A DNA stretch of 64,000 nucleotides from Synchiropus splendidus (Eukaryota; Chordata; Actinopteri; Syngnathiformes; Callionymidae), in assembly GCF_027744825.2 (NCBI RefSeq), contig NW_026527054.1:124001-188000 (forward strand), in the 5' to 3' direction. The notes under the pieces were generated by a model that saw only the letters and a program-made list of their open reading frames with translations, was not told where the DNA came from and did no database searches. Both the position numbers and the translations under genes were made by a program. This document shows, in pieces, positions 1-13,985 of the stretch. Numbering within the stretch: position 1 is the stretch's first letter; the number at the start of each line of letters is the position of its first letter.

Positions 1-3000
1 AAGGTGGGTTCCAGAAAGCCAAGCATAAAAATGTTGATATCTTTGGAAAAACACTTCAGACAGCTTAGATTTGATGTGCAACTACTAGAAAGACCCTTTC
101 TGCTATAGTGGGAGGTAAAAATTTCATGTTCTGAAGCTTTCCTGCAAAGTTATGGCAAATTGTGTAAAACGCGTTTTCAGCCTGAGATAAGGTTGTTTCT
201 GGAACGCCAAACATAAGAATGGTGTTAACTTTGGAAAAACACTTCAAACAGCTTAGATTTGATGTGCAACTACTAGAAATACCCTTTCTGATATAGTGGG
301 AGGAGAAAATTTCATGTTCTGAAGTCGCCCTGCAAAGTTATGGCACAATGCAGAAAATGCGTTTTCAGCCTGAGATAAGGTGGGTTCCAGAACGCCAAAA
401 ATAAAAATGTTGATAACTTTGGAAAAACACTTCAGACAGCTTAGATTTGATGTGCAACTACTAGAAAGACCCTTTCTGCTATAGTGGGAGGTGAAAATTT
501 CATGTTCTGAGGCTTTCCTGCAAAGTTATGGCAAATTGCGCAAAACGCGTTTTCAGCCTGAGATAAGGTTGTTTCTGGAACGCCAAACATAAAAATGGTG
601 TTAACTTTGGAAAAACACTTCAAACAGCTTAGATTTGATGTGCAACTACTAGAAAGAACCTTTCTGCTATAGTTGGACGTGAAAATTTCATGTTCTGAAG
701 TTTCCCTGCAAAGCTATGGCACAATGCAGAAAACGCGTTTTCAGCCTGAGATTAGGTGGGTTCCAGAACGCCAAACATAAAAATGTTGATAACTTTGGAA
801 AAACACTTCAGACAGCTTAGATTTGATGTGCAACTACTAGAAAGACCCTTTCTGCTGCAGTGGGAGGTGAAAATTTCATGTTCTGAAGCATCCCTGCAAA
901 GTTATGCCACAATGCAGGAAACGCGTTTTCAGCCTGAGATAAGGTCAGTTCCGGAAAGCCAAACATAAAAATATTGATAACTTTGGAAAAACACTTCAGA
1001 CAGCTTAGATTTGATGTGCAACTACTAGAAAGACCCTTTCTGCTATAGTGGGAGTTGAAAATTTCATGTTCTGAAGCTTCCCTGCAAAGTTATGGCAAAA
1101 TATGTAAAACGCGTTTTCAGGCTGAGATAAGGTGGGTTCCGGAACGCCAAACATAAAAATGTTGATAACTTTTGAAAAACACTTCAGACAGCTTAGATTT
1201 GATGTGCAACTACTAGAAAGACCCTTTCTGCTAATGTGGGAGGAGAGAATTTCATGTTCTGAAGTCTCCCTGCAAAGTTATGGCACAATGCAGAAAACAC
1301 GTTTTCAGCCTGAGATAAGGTGGGTTCCAGAACGCCAAACATAAAAATGTTGATAACTTTGGAAAAACACTTCAGACAGCTTAGATTTGATGTGCAACTA
1401 CTAGAAAGACCCTTTCTGCTATAGTGGGAGGTAAACATTTCATGTTCTGAAGCTTTCCTGCAAAGTTATTGCAAATTGTATAAAACGCGTTTTCAGCCTG
1501 AGATAAGGTTGTTTCTGGAACGCCAAACATAAGAATGGTGTTAACTTTGGAAAAACACTTCAAACAGCTTAGATTTGATGTGCAACTACTAGAAAGACAC
1601 TTTCTGCTATAGTGGGAAGTGAAAATTTCATGTTCTGAAGCTTCCCTGCAAAGTTATGGCACAATGCAGAAAACGCGTTTTCAGCCTGAGATAAGGTCGA
1701 TTCCGGAAATCCAAACATAAAAATATTGATAACTTTGGAAAAACACGTCAGACAGCTTAGATTTGATGTGCAACTACTAGAAAGACCCTTTCTGCTATAG
1801 TGGGAGTTGAAAATTTCATGTTCTGAAGCTTCCCTGCAAAGTTATGGCAAAATATGTAAAACGCGTTTTCAGGCTGAGATAAGGTGGGTTCCGGAACGCC
1901 AAACATAAAAATGTTGATAACTTTTGAAAAACACTTCAGACAGCTTAGATTTGATGTGCAACTACTAGAAAGACCCTTTCTGCTATTGTGGGAGGAGAAA
2001 ATTTCATGTTCTGAAGTCTCCCTGCAAAGTTAAGGCACAATGCAGAAAACGCGTTTTCAGCCTGAGATAAGGAGGGTTCCAGAACACCAAACATAAAAAT
2101 GTTGATAACTTTGGAAAAACACTTCAGACAGCTTAGATTTGATGTGCAACTACTAGAAAGACCCTTTCTGGTATAGTGGGAGGTAAAAATTTCATGTTCT
2201 GAAGCTTTCCTGCAAAGTTATTGCAAATTGTGTAAAAGGCATTTTCAGCCTGAGATAAGGTTGTTTCTGGAACGCCAAACATAAGAATGGTGTTAACTTT
2301 GGAAAAACACTTCAGACAGCTTAGATTTGATGTGCAACTACTAGAAAGACCCTTTCTGCTATTGTGGGAGGAGAAAATTTCATGTTCTGAAGTCTCCCTG
2401 CAAAGTTAAGGCACAATGCAGAAAACGCGTTTTCAGCCTGAGATAAGGTGGGTTCCAGAACACCAAACATAAAAATGTTGATAACTTTGGAAAAACACTT
2501 CAGACAGCTTAGATTTGATGTGCAACTACTAGAAAGACCCTTTCTGGTATAGTGGGAGGTAAAAATTTCATGTTCTGAAGCTTTCCTGCAAAGTTATTGC
2601 AAATTGTGTAAAACGCATTTTCAGCCTGAGATAAGGTTGTTTCTGGAACGCCAAACATAAGAATGGTGTTAACTTTGGAAAAACACTTCAAACAGCTTAG
2701 ATTTGATGCGTAACTACTAGAAAGACCCTTTCTGCTTTAGTGGGAGGTGAAAATTTCATGTTCTGAAGTTTCCCTGTAAAGTTGTGGCACAATGCAGAAA
2801 ACGCGTTTTTAGCCAGAGATAAGGTCGATTCTGGAATGCCAAACATAAAAATGTTGATAACTTTCGAAAAACACTTCAGACAGCTTAGATTTGACGTGCA
2901 ACTACTAGAAAGACCCTTTCTGCTGTAGTGGGAGTTGAAAATTTCATGTTCTGAAGCTTCCCTGCAAAGTTATGGCACAATGCAGAAAACGTGTTTTCAG

Positions 3001-6000
3001 CCTGAGATAAGGTCGATTCAGGAACGCCAAATATAAAAATGTTGAAAACTATCGAAAAACACTTCAGACAGCTTAGATTTGATGTGCAACTACTAGAAAG
3101 ACCCTTTCTGCTATAGTGGGAGGTTAAAATTTCATGTTCTGAAGCTTCCCTGAAAAGTTATGGCACAATGCACAAAAACACTTTTCAGCCTGAGATAAGG
3201 TGGGATCCGGAACGCCAAACATAAAATTGTTGATAACTCTGGAAAAACACTTCAGACAGCTTAGATTTGATGTGCAACTACTAGAGAGACCCTTTCTGCT
3301 AAAGTGGGAGGTGAACATTTCATGTTCTGAAGCTTCCCTGCAAAGTTATGGCACAATGCAGAAAACGCGTTTTCAGCCTGAGATAAGGTTGATTCCGGAA
3401 CGCAACACATAAATATGTTGATAACTTTCGAAAAACACTTCAGACAGCTTAGATTTGATGTACAACTACTAGAAAGACCCTTTCTGCTATAGTGGGATTT
3501 GAAAATTTCATGTTCAGAAGCTTCCCTGCAAAGTTATGGCAGAATGCGTAAATCGCGTTATCAGCCTGAGATAAGGTCGATTCCGGAACGCCAAACATAA
3601 AAATGTTGATAACTTTCGAACAACACTTCAAACAGCTTAGATTTGATGTGCAACGACGAGAAAGACCCTTTCTGCTATAGTGGGAGGTGAAAATTTGATG
3701 TTCTCAACCTTCCCGGCAAAGTTATGAAACAATGTGTAAAAGGCGTTTTCAGCCTGAGATAAGGTCGATTCCGGAACGCCAAACATAAAAACGTTAATAA
3801 CTTCGGAAAAACACATCAGTCAGCTTCGATTTGATGTGCAACTACTCGAAAGACCCTTTCTGCTACAGTGGGAGGTGAAAATTTCATGTTCTGAAGCATC
3901 CCTGCAAAGTTATGCCACAATGCAGGAAACGCGTTTTCAGCCTGAGATAAGGTCGATTCCGGAAAGCCAAACATAAAAATATTGATAACTGTGGAAAAAC
4001 ACTTCAGACAGCTTAGATTTGATGTGCAACTACTAGAAAGAACCTTTCTGCTATAGTTGGACGTGAAAATTTCATGTTCTGAAGCATCCCTGCAAAGTTA
4101 TGCCACAATGCAGGAAACGCGTTTTCAGCCTGAGATAAGGTCGATTCCGGAAAGCCAAACATAAAAATATTGATAACTTTGGAAAAACACTTCAGACAGC
4201 TTAGATTTGATGTGCAACTACTAGAAAGACCCTTTCTGCTATAGTGGGAGTTGAAAATTTCATGTTCTGAAGCTTTCCTGCAAAGTTATGGCAAAATATG
4301 TAAAACGCATTTTCAGCCTGAGATAAGGTTGTTTCCGAAACTCAAACATAAGAATGTTGATAACTTTGGAAAAACACTTCAGACAACTTAGATTTTATGT
4401 GCAACTACTAGAAAGACCCTTTCTGCTATAGTGGGATGTTAAAATTTCATCTTCTGAAGCTTCCCTGCAAAGTTATGCCACAATGCAGGAAATGCGTTTT
4501 CAGCCTGAGATAAGGTCGATTCCGAAACGCCAAACATAAAAATATTGATAACTTTGGAAAAACACTTCAGACAGCTTAGATTTGATGTGCAACTACGAGA
4601 AAGACCCTTTCTGCTATAGTGGGAGGTGAAAATGTCATGTTCTGAAGCTTCCCTGCAAAGTTATGGCACAGTGCAGAAAACGCGTTTTCAGCCTGAGATT
4701 AGGTGGGTTCCAGAACGCCAAACATAAAAATGTTGATAACTTTGGAAAAACACTTCAGACAGCTTAGATTTGATGTGCAACTACTAAAAAGACCCTTTCT
4801 GCCATAGTGGGATGTTAAAATTTCATGTTCTGAAGCTTCCCTGCAAAGTTATGGCAAAATATGTAAAACGCGTTTTCAGGCTGAGATTAGGTGGGTTCCG
4901 GAACGCCAAACATAAAAATGTTGATAACTTTGGAAAAACACATCAGACAGCTTAGATTTGATGTGCAACTACTTGAAAGACCCTTTCTGCTATTGTGGGA
5001 GGTGAAATTTTCATGTTCTGAAGCTTCCCTGCAAAGTTATGGCACAATGCAGAAAACGCGTTTTCAGCCTGACATAAGGTCGATTCAGAAACACCAAACA
5101 TAAAAATGTTGAAAACTTTCGAAAAACACTTCAGACAGCTTAGATTTGATGTGCATCTACGAGAAAGACCCTTTCTGCTCTAGTGGGAGGTGAAAATTTC
5201 ATGTTCTGAAGCTTCCCTTCAAAGTTATGGCACAATGAAGAAAACGCGTTTTCAGCTTGAGATAAGGTGGGTTCCAGAACGCCAAACATAAAAATGTTGA
5301 TAACTTTGGAAAAACACTTCAGACAGCTTAGATTTGATGTGCAAATACTAGAAAGACCCTATCTGCTATAGTGGGAGGCGAACATTTCACGTTCTGAACC
5401 TTCCCTGAAAAGTTATGGCACAATGCAGAAAACGCGTTTTCAGCCTGAGATTAGGTGGGTTCCAGAACGCCAAACATAAAAATGTTGATAACTTTGGAAA
5501 AACACTTCAGACAGCTTAGATTTGATGTGCAACTACTAGAAAGACCATTTCTGCTATAGTGGGACGTGAAAATTTCATGTTCTTAAGCTTCCCTGCAAAG
5601 TTATGGCAAAATATGTAAAACGCGTTTTCAGACTGAGATAAGGTGGGTTCCGGAACGCCAAACATAAAAATGTTGATAACTTTAGAAAAACACTTCAAGA
5701 CAGCTTAGATTTGATGTGCAACTACTAGAATGACCTTTTCTGCTATAATGGGAGGTTAAAATTTCTTGTTCTGAAGCTTCCCTGCAAAGTTATGGCACAA
5801 TGCAGAAAACACGTTTTCAGCCGGAGATATGGTCGATTCCGAAACGCCAAACATAAAAATGTTGATAACTTTGGAAAAACACTTTCGACAGCTTAGATTT
5901 GATGTGCAACTACTAGAAAGACCCTTTCTGCTATAGTGGGAGGTGAAATTTTCATGTTCTGAAGCTTCCCTGCAAAGTTATGGCACAATGCAGAAAACGC

Positions 6001-9000
6001 GTTTTCGGCCTGAGATAAGGTCGATTCAGGAACACCAAACAGAAAAATGTTGAAAACTTTCGTAAAACACTTCAGACAGCTTAGATTTGATGTGCAACTA
6101 CTAGAATGACCTTTTCTGCTATAATGGGAGGTTAAAATTTCATGTTCTGAAGCTTCCCTGCAAAGTTATGGCACAATGCAGAAAACACGTTTTCAGCCGG
6201 AGATAAGGTCGATTCCGAAACGCCAAACATAAAAATGTTGATAACTTTGGAAAAACACTTTCGACAGCTTAGATTTGATGTGCAACTACTAGAAAGACCC
6301 TTTCTGCTATAGTGGGAGGTTAAAATTTCATGTTCTGAAGCTTCCCTGCAAAGTTATGGCACAGTACGTAAAACGCGTTTTCAGCCTGAGATAAGATTGA
6401 TTTCAGAACGCCAAACATAAAAATGTTCAGAACTTTGGAAAAACACTTCAGACTGCTAAGATTTGATGTGCAACTACTAGAAATACCCTTTCTGCTATAG
6501 TGGGAAGAGAAAATTTCATGTTCTGAAGTCTCCCTGCAAAGTTACGGCACAATGCAGAAAACGCGTTTTCAGCCTGAGATAAGGTGGGTTACAGAACGCC
6601 AAACATAAAAATGTTGATAACTTTGGAAAAACACTTCAGACAGTTTAGATTTGATGTGCCACTACTAGAAAGACCCTTTCTGCCATAGTGGGATTTTAAA
6701 ATTTCATGTTCTGAAGCTTCCCTGCAAAGTTATGGCAAAATATGTAAAACGCGTTTTCAGGCTGAGATTAGGTGGGTTCCGGAACGCCAAACATAAAAAT
6801 GTTGATAACTTCAGAAAAACACTTCAAGACAGCTTAGATTTTATGTGCAACTTCTCGAATGACATTTTCTGCTATAGTGGGAGGTTAATATTTCATGTTC
6901 TGAAGCTTCCCTGCAAAGTTATGGCACAATGCAGAAAACGCGTTTTCATCCGGAGATAAGTTCGCTTCCGAAACGCCAAAAATAAAAATGTTGATAACTT
7001 TGGAAAAACACTTTCGACAGCTTAGATTTGATGTGCAAATACTAGAAAGACCCTTTCTGCTATAGTGGGAGGTTAAAATTTCATGTTCTGAAGCTTCCCT
7101 GCAAAGTTATGGCACAGTACGTAAAACGCGTTTTCAGCCTGAGATAAGATTGATTTCAGAACGCCAAACATAAAAATGTTCAGAACTTTGGAAAAACACT
7201 TCAGACTGCTAAGATTTGATGTGCAACTACTAGAAATACCCTTTCTGCTATAGTGGGAGGAGAAAATTTCATGTTCTGAAGTCTCCCTGCAAAGTTACGG
7301 CACAATGCAGAAAACGCGTTTTCAGCCTGAGATAAGGTGGGTTACAGAACGCCAAACATAAAAATGTTGATAACTTTGGAAAAACACTTCATACAGGTTA
7401 GATTTGATGTGCAACTACTAGAAAGAACCTTTCTGCTATAGTTGGACGTGAAAATTTCATGTTCTGAAGTTTCCCTGCAAAGTTATGGCACAATGCAGAA
7501 AACACGTTTTCAGTCTGAGATAAGGTTGATTCCGGAACGCCAAACATAAGAATGTTGATAACTTTGGAAAAACACTTCAGACAGCTTAAATTTGATGTGC
7601 AACTACTAGAAAGACCCTTTCTGCTATAGTGGGAGTTGAAAATTTAATGTTCTGAAGCTTTCCTGCAAAGTTATGGCACAATGCGTAAAACGCGTTTTCA
7701 GCCTGAGATAAGGTTGATTCCGGATCGCCAAACATAAGAATGTTGATAACTTTGGAAAAACACTTCAGACAGCTTAGATTTGATGTGCAACTACTAGAAA
7801 GACCCTTTCTGCTATAGTGGGATGTTAAAATTTCATGTTCTGAAGCTTCCCTGCAAAGTTATGGCAAAATATGTAAAACGCATTTTCAGCCTGAGATAAG
7901 ATTGTTTCTGGAACGCCAAACATAAGCTTCCCTGCAAGGTTATGGCACAATGCAGAAAACGCGTTTTCAGCCTGAGATAAGGTGGGTTCCAGAACGCCAA
8001 ACATAAAAATGTTGATAACTTTGGAAAAACACTTCAGACAGCTTAGATTTGATGTGCAACTCCTCGAAAGACCCTATCTGCTATAGTGGGAGGCGAACAT
8101 TTCATGTTCTGAAGCATCCCTGCAAAGTAATGCAACAATCCAGGAAACGCATTTTCAGCCTGAGATAAGGTCGATTCCGGAACGCCAAACATAAAAATAT
8201 TGATAACTTTGGAAAAACACTTTAGACAGCTTAGATTTGATGTGAAACTACTAGAAAGACCCTTTCTGCTATAGTGGGATTTGAAAATTTCATGTTCAGA
8301 AGCTTCCCTGCAAAGTTATGGGACAATGCGTAAAACGCGTTTTCAGCCTGAGATAAGGTCGATTCCGGAACGCCAAACATTAAAATGTGGATAACTTTGG
8401 AAAAACACTTCAGACAGCTTAGATTTGATGTACAACTACTAGAAAGACCTTTTCTGCTATAGCGCAAGTTTAAAATTTCATGTTTTGAAGCTTCCTTGCA
8501 AAGTTATGGCACAATGCAGAAAACGCGTTTTCAGCCTGAGATATGGTCGATTCCGGTACACCAAACATAAAAATGTTGATGACTTTGGAAAAACACTTCA
8601 GACAGCTTAGCTTTGATGTGCAACTACTAGAAAGTCCCTTTCTGCTCTCGTGGGAGTTGAAAATTCGTTGTTCTGAAGCTTCCCTGCAAATTTATGGAAC
8701 AATGCGTTAAACGCATTTCAGCCTGAGATAAGGTTGATTCAGGAACGCCAAACATAAAAAAGTTGATAACTTTTGAAATACACTTCAGACAGCTTAGATT
8801 TGATGTGCAACTACTAGAAAGACACTTTCTGCTATAGTGGGAGGTGAAAATTTCATGTTCTGAAGCTTCCCTGCAAAGTTATGGCACAATGCAGAAAACG
8901 CGTTTTCAGCCTGAGATAAGGTGGGTTCCAGAACGCCAAACATAAAAATGTTGATAACTTTGGAAAAACATTTCAGACAGCTTAGATTTGATGTGCAACT

Positions 9001-11359
9001 ACTAGAAAGACCCTGTCTGCCATTGTGGGAGGTGAAAATGTGATGTTTTGAAGCTTCCCTGCAAAGTTATGGCACCATGCGTAAAACGCGTTTTCAGGCT
9101 GAGATAAGGTCGATTCTGGAACGCCAAACATAAAAGTGTTGATAACTTCGAAAAGACACTTAAGACAGCTTAGATTCGATGAGCAACTACTAGAAAGACC
9201 CTTTCTACTATAGCGGCAGGTGGAAATTTCATGTTCTGAGGCTTCCCTGCAAAGTTATGGCACAATGCAAAAAACACGTTTTCAGACTGAGATAAGGTGG
9301 GGTCCAGAACGCCAAACATAAAAATGTTGATAACTTTGGAAAAACACTTCAGACAGCTTAGATTTGATGTGCAACTACTAGAAAGACCCTTTCTGCCATT
9401 GTGGGAGGTGAAAATTTCATGTTCTGAAGCTTCCCTGCAAAGTTATGGAACAATGCGTTAAACACGTTTTCAGCCTGAGGTAAGGTCGATTCAGGAACGC
9501 CAAACATAAAAAATATGATAACTTTTGAAATACACTTCAGACAGCTTAGATTTGATGTGCAACTACTAGAAAGACCCTTTCTGCTTTAGTGGGATGTGAA
9601 AATGTAATGTTCTGAAGCTTTATGCAAAGTTATGGCACAATGCGTAAAACGCGTTTTCAGCCTGAGATAAGGTCGATTCCGGAACGCCAAACATAAAAAT
9701 GTTGATAACTTTGAAAAAACACTTCAGACAGCTTAGATTTGATGTGCAACTATTAGAAAGACCCTATATGCTATTGTGGGAGGTGAAAATTTCATGTTCT
9801 GAAGTTTCCCTGCAAAGATGTGGCACAATGCAGAAAACGCGTTTTCAGCCAGAGATGAGGTCGATTCTGGAATGCCAAACATAAAAATGTTGATAACTTA
9901 TTAAAGACACTTCAGACAGCTTAGATTTGATGTGCAACTACTCGAAAGGCCCTTTCTACTATAGCGGTAGGTGAAAATTTCTTGTTCTGAGGCTTCCCTG
10001 CAAAGTTATGGCACAATGCAGAAAACACGTTTTCAGACTGAGATAAGGTGGGTTCCAGAACGGCAAACATAAAAATGTTGATAACTTTGGAAAAACATTT
10101 CAGACAGCTTAGATTTGATCTGCAACTACTCGAAAGACCCTTTCTGCTATAGTGGGAGGTGAAAATTTCATGTTCTGAAGCTTTATGCAAAGTTATGGCA
10201 CAATGCGTAAAACGCGTTTTCAGCCTGAGATAAGGTCGATTCCCGAACGCCAAACATGAAAATGTTGATAACTTTGGAAAAACACATCAGACAGCTTAGA
10301 TTTGATGTGCAACAACAAGACAGACCCTTTCTGCAATAGTGGGAGGTTAAAATTTCATATTCTGAAATTTCCTGCAAAGTTATGGCACAATGCAGAAAAC
10401 GCGTTTTCAGCTTGAGATAAGGTGGGTTCCCGAACGCCAAACATAAAAATGTTGAAAAGTTTGGAAAAACACTTCAGACAGCTTAGATTTGATGTGCAAC
10501 TACCAGAAAGACCTTTTCTGCAATGGTGGAAGTTTAAAATTTCATGTTCTGAAGCTTCCTTGCAAAGTTATGGCACAATGCGGAAAACACGTTTTCACCC
10601 TGAGATAAAGTCGATTCCGGAACGCCAAACATAAAAATGTTGATAACTTTGGAAAAACACTTCAGACAGCTTAGAATTCACGTGAAACTACTAGAAAGAC
10701 CCTTTCTGCTATAGAGGGAGGTGAAAATTTCATGTTCTGAAGCTTTATGCAAAGTTGTGGCACAATGCGTAAAACGCGTTTTCAGCCTGAGATAAGGTCG
10801 ATTCCGGAACGCCAAACATAAAAGTTTTGATAACTTTGGAAAAACACTTCAGACAGCTTACATTTGATTTGCAACTACTAGAAAGACCCTTTCTGCCATT
10901 GTGGGAGGTGAAAATTTCATGTTCTGAAGCTTCACGGCAAAATTATGGAACAATGCGTAAAACACGTTTTCAGCCTGAGATAAGATGGGTTTCGGAACGC
11001 CAAGCATAAAAATGTTGATAAGTTTGGAAAAACACTTCAGACAGCTTAGCTTTAATGTGCAACTACTAGAAAGACCCTTTCTGCTATAGTGGGATGTGAA
11101 AATTTCATGTTCTGAAGCTTCCCTGCAAAGTTATGGCACAATGCAGAAAACACGTTTTCAGCCTGAGACAAGTTCGATTCCGAAACGCCAAACATAAAAA
11201 TGTAGATAACTTTGGAAAAACACTTCAGACAGCTTAGATTTGATGTGCAACTACTAGAAAAACCCTTTCTGCTATAGTGGGAGGTTAAAATTTCATGTTC
11301 TGAAGCTTCCCTGCAAAGTTATGGCACAATGCAGAAAACGCGTTTTCAGCCTGAGATAA

Positions 11360-12672
11360 TGTCGATTCCGGAACGCCAAACATAAATAAGTTGATAACTT
11401 TGGAAAAACACTTCAATACGTTTAGATTTGATGTGCATCTACTAGAAAGACCCTTTCTGCTAGAGTGGGTGCTGATAATTTCATGTTCTGAAGCTTTATG
11501 CAAAGTCATGGCACAATGCGTAAAACGCGTTTTCAGCCTGAGATAAGGTCGATTCCGGAACGCCAAACATAAAAATGTTGATAACCTTGGAAAAACACTT
11601 CAGACAGCTAAGATTTGATGGGAAACTACTAGAAAGACCCTTTCTGCTATAGAGTGAGGTGAAATTTTCATGTTCCAAAGCTTCCCTGCAAAGTTATGGC
11701 ACAATGCAGAAAACGCGTTTTCAGCCTGAGATAAGGTCGATTCCGGAAAGCCAAACATAAAAATGTTGATAACTTTGGAAAAACACTTCAGACAGCTTAG
11801 ATTAGATGTGCAACTACTAGAAAGACCTTTTCTGGTATAGTGGTAGGTCAAAATTTCATGTTCTGAAGCTTCCCAGCAAAGCTGTGGCACAATGCAGAAA
11901 ACGCGTTTTCAGCCTGAGATAAGGTCGATTCCGGAACGCCAAACGTAAAAATGTTGACAACTTTGGAAAAGTACTTCAGACAGCTTAGATTTGATGTGCA
12001 ACTACTAGAAAGGCCCTTTCTGCTATAGTGGGAAGTGAAAATTTCATGTTCTGAAGCTTTATGCAAAGTTTTGGAACAATGCGTGAAACGCGTTTTCAGC
12101 CTGAGATAAGGTGGGTTCCGGAACGCCAAATGTAAAAATGTTGATAACTTTGGAAAAACATTTCAGACAGCTTAGATTTGATGTGCAACTACTAGAGAGA
12201 CCCTTTCTGCTATAGTGGGAAGTGAATATTTCATGTTCTGATGCTCGCCTGCAAAGTTGTGGCACATTGGGTCAAACGCGTTTTCAGCCTGAGATAAGGT
12301 CGATTCCGGAACGCCAAACATAAAAATGGTGATAACTTTGGAAAAACAATTCAGACAGCTTAAATTTGATGTGCAACTATTAGAAAGACCCTTTCTGCTA
12401 TAGTGGGTGCTGAAAATTTCATGTTCTGAAGCTTTATGCAAAGTTATGGCACAATGCAGAAAACACGTTTTCAGCCTGAGATAAGGTGGGTTCCGGAACG
12501 CCAATCATAAAAATGTTGATAACTTTGGAAAAACACTTCAGACAGCTTAGATTAGATGTGCAACTACTAGAAAGACCCTTTCTGCTATAGTGGGAGGACA
12601 ACATTTCTTGTTCTGAAGCTTCCCTGCAAAGTTATGGCACAATTCAGAAAACACGTTTTCAGCCTGAGATAA
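11360..12672. repeat. satellite higher-order block, copy 1 (7-mer, 1313 bp)
   Basis: This stretch is almost identical to the next 1313 bp. Variant positions match monomer by monomer: ACAATTCAGAAAACACG, the GATGGGAAACTACTAG variant, the GTAAAAATGTTGACAAC variant and the GGTCAAACGCG variant all recur at +1313. Seven monomers of about 188 bp give 1316 bp, and the short GCTTTATGC monomers explain the missing bases. Boundaries are approximate. Confidence 0.9.
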
Positions 12673-13985
12673 TGTCGATTCCGGAACGCCAAACATAAAT
12701 AAGTTGATAACTTTGGAAAAACACTTCAATACATTTAGATTTGATGTGCATCTACTAGAAAGACCCTTTCTGCTAGAGTGGGTGCTGATAATTTCATGTT
12801 CTGAAGCTTTATGCAAAGTCATGGCACAATGCGTAAAACGCGTTTTCAGCCTGAGATAAGGTCGATTCCGGAACGCCAAACATAAAAATGTTGATAACCT
12901 TGGAAAAACACTTCAGACAGCTAAGATTTGATGGGAAACTACTAGAAAGACCCTTTCTGCTATAGAGTGAGGTGAAATTTTCATGTTCCAAAGCTTCCCT
13001 GCAAAGTTATGGCACAATGCAGAAAACGCGTTTTCAGCCTGAGATAAGGTCGATTCCGGAAAGCCAAACATAAAAATGTTGATAACTTTGGAAAAACACT
13101 TCAGACAGCTTAGATTAGATGTGCAACTACTAGAAAGACCTTTTCTGGTATAGTGGTAGGTCAAAATTTCATGTTCTGAAGCTTCCCAGCAAAGCTGTGG
13201 CACAATGCAGAAAACGCGTTTTCAGCCTGAGATAAGGTCGATTCCGGAACGCCAAACGTAAAAATGTTGACAACTTTGGAAAAGTACTTCAGACAGCTTA
13301 GATTTGATGTGCAACTACTAGAAAGGCCCTTTCTGCTATAGTGGGAAGTGAAAATTTCATGTTCTGAAGCTTTATGCAAAGTTTTGGAACAATGCGTGAA
13401 ACGCGTTTTCAGCCTGAGATAAGGTGGGTTCCGGAACGCCAAATGTAAAAATGTTGATAACTTTGGAAAAACATTTCAGACAGCTTAGATTTGATGTGCA
13501 ACTACTAGAGAGACCCTTTCTGCTATAGTGGGAAGTGAATATTTCATGTTCTGATGCTCGCCTGCAAAGTTATGGCACATTGGGTCAAACGCGTTTTCAG
13601 CCTGAGATAAGGTCGATTCCGGAACGCCAAACATAAAAATGGTGATAACTTTGGAAAAACAATTCAGACAGCTTAAATTTGATGTGCAACTATTAGAAAG
13701 ACCCTTTCTGCTATAGTGGGTGCTGAAAATTTCATGTTCTGAAGCTTTATGCAAAGTTATGGCACAATGCAGAAAACACGTTTTCAGCCTGAGATAAGGT
13801 GGGTTCCGGAACGCCAATCATAAAAATGTTGATAACTTTGGAAAAACACTTCAGACAGCTTAGATTAGATGTGCAACTACTAGAAAGACCCTTTCTGCTA
13901 TAGTGGGAGGACAACATTTCTTGTTCTGAAGCTTCCCTGCAAAGTTATGGCACAATTCAGAAAACACGTTTTCAGCCTGAGATAA
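12673..13985. repeat. satellite higher-order block, copy 2 (7-mer, 1313 bp)
   Basis: This is the tandem copy of the block ending at 12672. Much of it recurs a third time at +3380 bp (about 18 monomers), in roughly 16050-17200. That places it in a larger amplification unit rather than a simple single duplication. Confidence 0.9.
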